Of a stretch of DNA of 64,000 nucleotides, positions 63,941 to 64,000 are shown piece after piece. The translations under genes and the position numbers were made by a program. A model generated the notes under the pieces. The model was given only the letters and a program-made list of their open reading frames with translations. It was not told the origin of the DNA and ran no database searches. Source of the stretch: Gilvibacter sp. SZ-19 (GTDB lineage: Bacteria; Bacteroidota; Bacteroidia; Flavobacteriales; Flavobacteriaceae); contig NZ_CP019333.1 of assembly GCF_002163875.1 (NCBI RefSeq), positions 1,494,864-1,558,863 of the forward strand. Direction: 5' to 3'. The stretch's first letter is position 1. Each line of letters opens with the position of its first letter.

Positions 63941-64000
63941 ATGAAACGCTTAATGGTCGTGCTATTTGCAGGAATGACTACCTGGATGGCACAAGCACAA
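63941..64000 (+). CDS. 5' end of an exported protein under TPP-riboswitch control (partial)
   Basis: Only 20 codons are inside the window: a signal peptide beginning MKRLMVVLFAG and ending AQAQ. The gene continues past 64000. TPP riboswitches in Bacteroidota commonly sit before TonB-dependent outer-membrane thiamine receptors, so that is the likely identity, but nothing of the receptor itself is visible. Confidence 0.6.
   Translation, partial: MKRLMVVLFAGMTTWMAQAQ

Overview
The window is a chromosomal segment of a member of the Bacteroidota, most likely a marine Flavobacteriaceae. Several features support this. Secreted proteins carry type IX secretion C-terminal sorting domains, and the gliding genes gldE and gldD follow ssb. 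Promoters match the Bacteroidota form (TTTG about 19 nt upstream of TAnnTTTG), and Shine-Dalgarno sequences are largely absent. Also typical are atpD-atpC split from the rest of the ATP synthase, DUF4270 and DUF4301 proteins, a one-domain starch-synthase-like protein, and L21 with a helix-hairpin-helix tail. I cannot fix the genus. I see no tRNA, rRNA, CRISPR array, prophage or insertion sequence; this is mostly core genome.

Layout. 1-9000: omega-amidase, an Ig-like lipoprotein, ComF, a coiled-coil membrane protein, glyS and a large CARDB/GEVED secreted protein. 9000-23400: outer-membrane barrel protein, exonuclease III, aldo/keto reductase, radA, a secreted protein with five exact 122-residue modules, an esterase-fold lookalike lacking its serine, a flippase-like membrane protein and panC-panD. 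23400-31000: starch-synthase-like/DUF4270/glmS cluster, atpD-atpC and a lipoprotein. 30800-41500: the glycerol operon glpD-glpK-glpF, then the biotin cluster bioF-bioD-bioA-(ketoacyl synthase)-bioB. 41500-49900: JmjC-like hydroxylase, recX, a membrane protein/XRE pair, a sigma factor with a membrane partner, DinB, Crp/Fnr, RNase G, a 29-residue basic ribosomal-type protein and HU. 49900-54400: mutY, ssb, gldE, gldD and an EamA exporter. 54400-58900: rplU-rpmA followed by a 142-nt tandem array derived from the rpmA tail plus terminator, a TM2 protein and ahcY. 58881-63539: a tightly overlapped seven-gene operon (phosphopantetheinyl transferase, GGGP synthase, YkoF-like thiamine-binding protein, PnuC/PnuT transporter, NadR-like kinase, DUF4301, ArfB). 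63548-64000: promoter, TPP riboswitch, terminator and the start of an exported protein that runs off the window.

The observations most worth following are the rpmA-tail repeat array, the FabF-type ketoacyl synthase inside a biotin cluster with no visible bioC/bioH, the probable thiamine-salvage grouping at the right end, several genes whose -7 boxes sit almost on the start codon (predicted leaderless mRNAs), and the Ser-to-Asp change in the esterase-like protein. Several start codons were moved from the longest open frame (radA, the modular secreted protein, atpD, the 29872 lipoprotein, bioF, the ketoacyl synthase, recX, GGGP synthase, the NadR-like kinase, DUF4301); reasons are in the entries.
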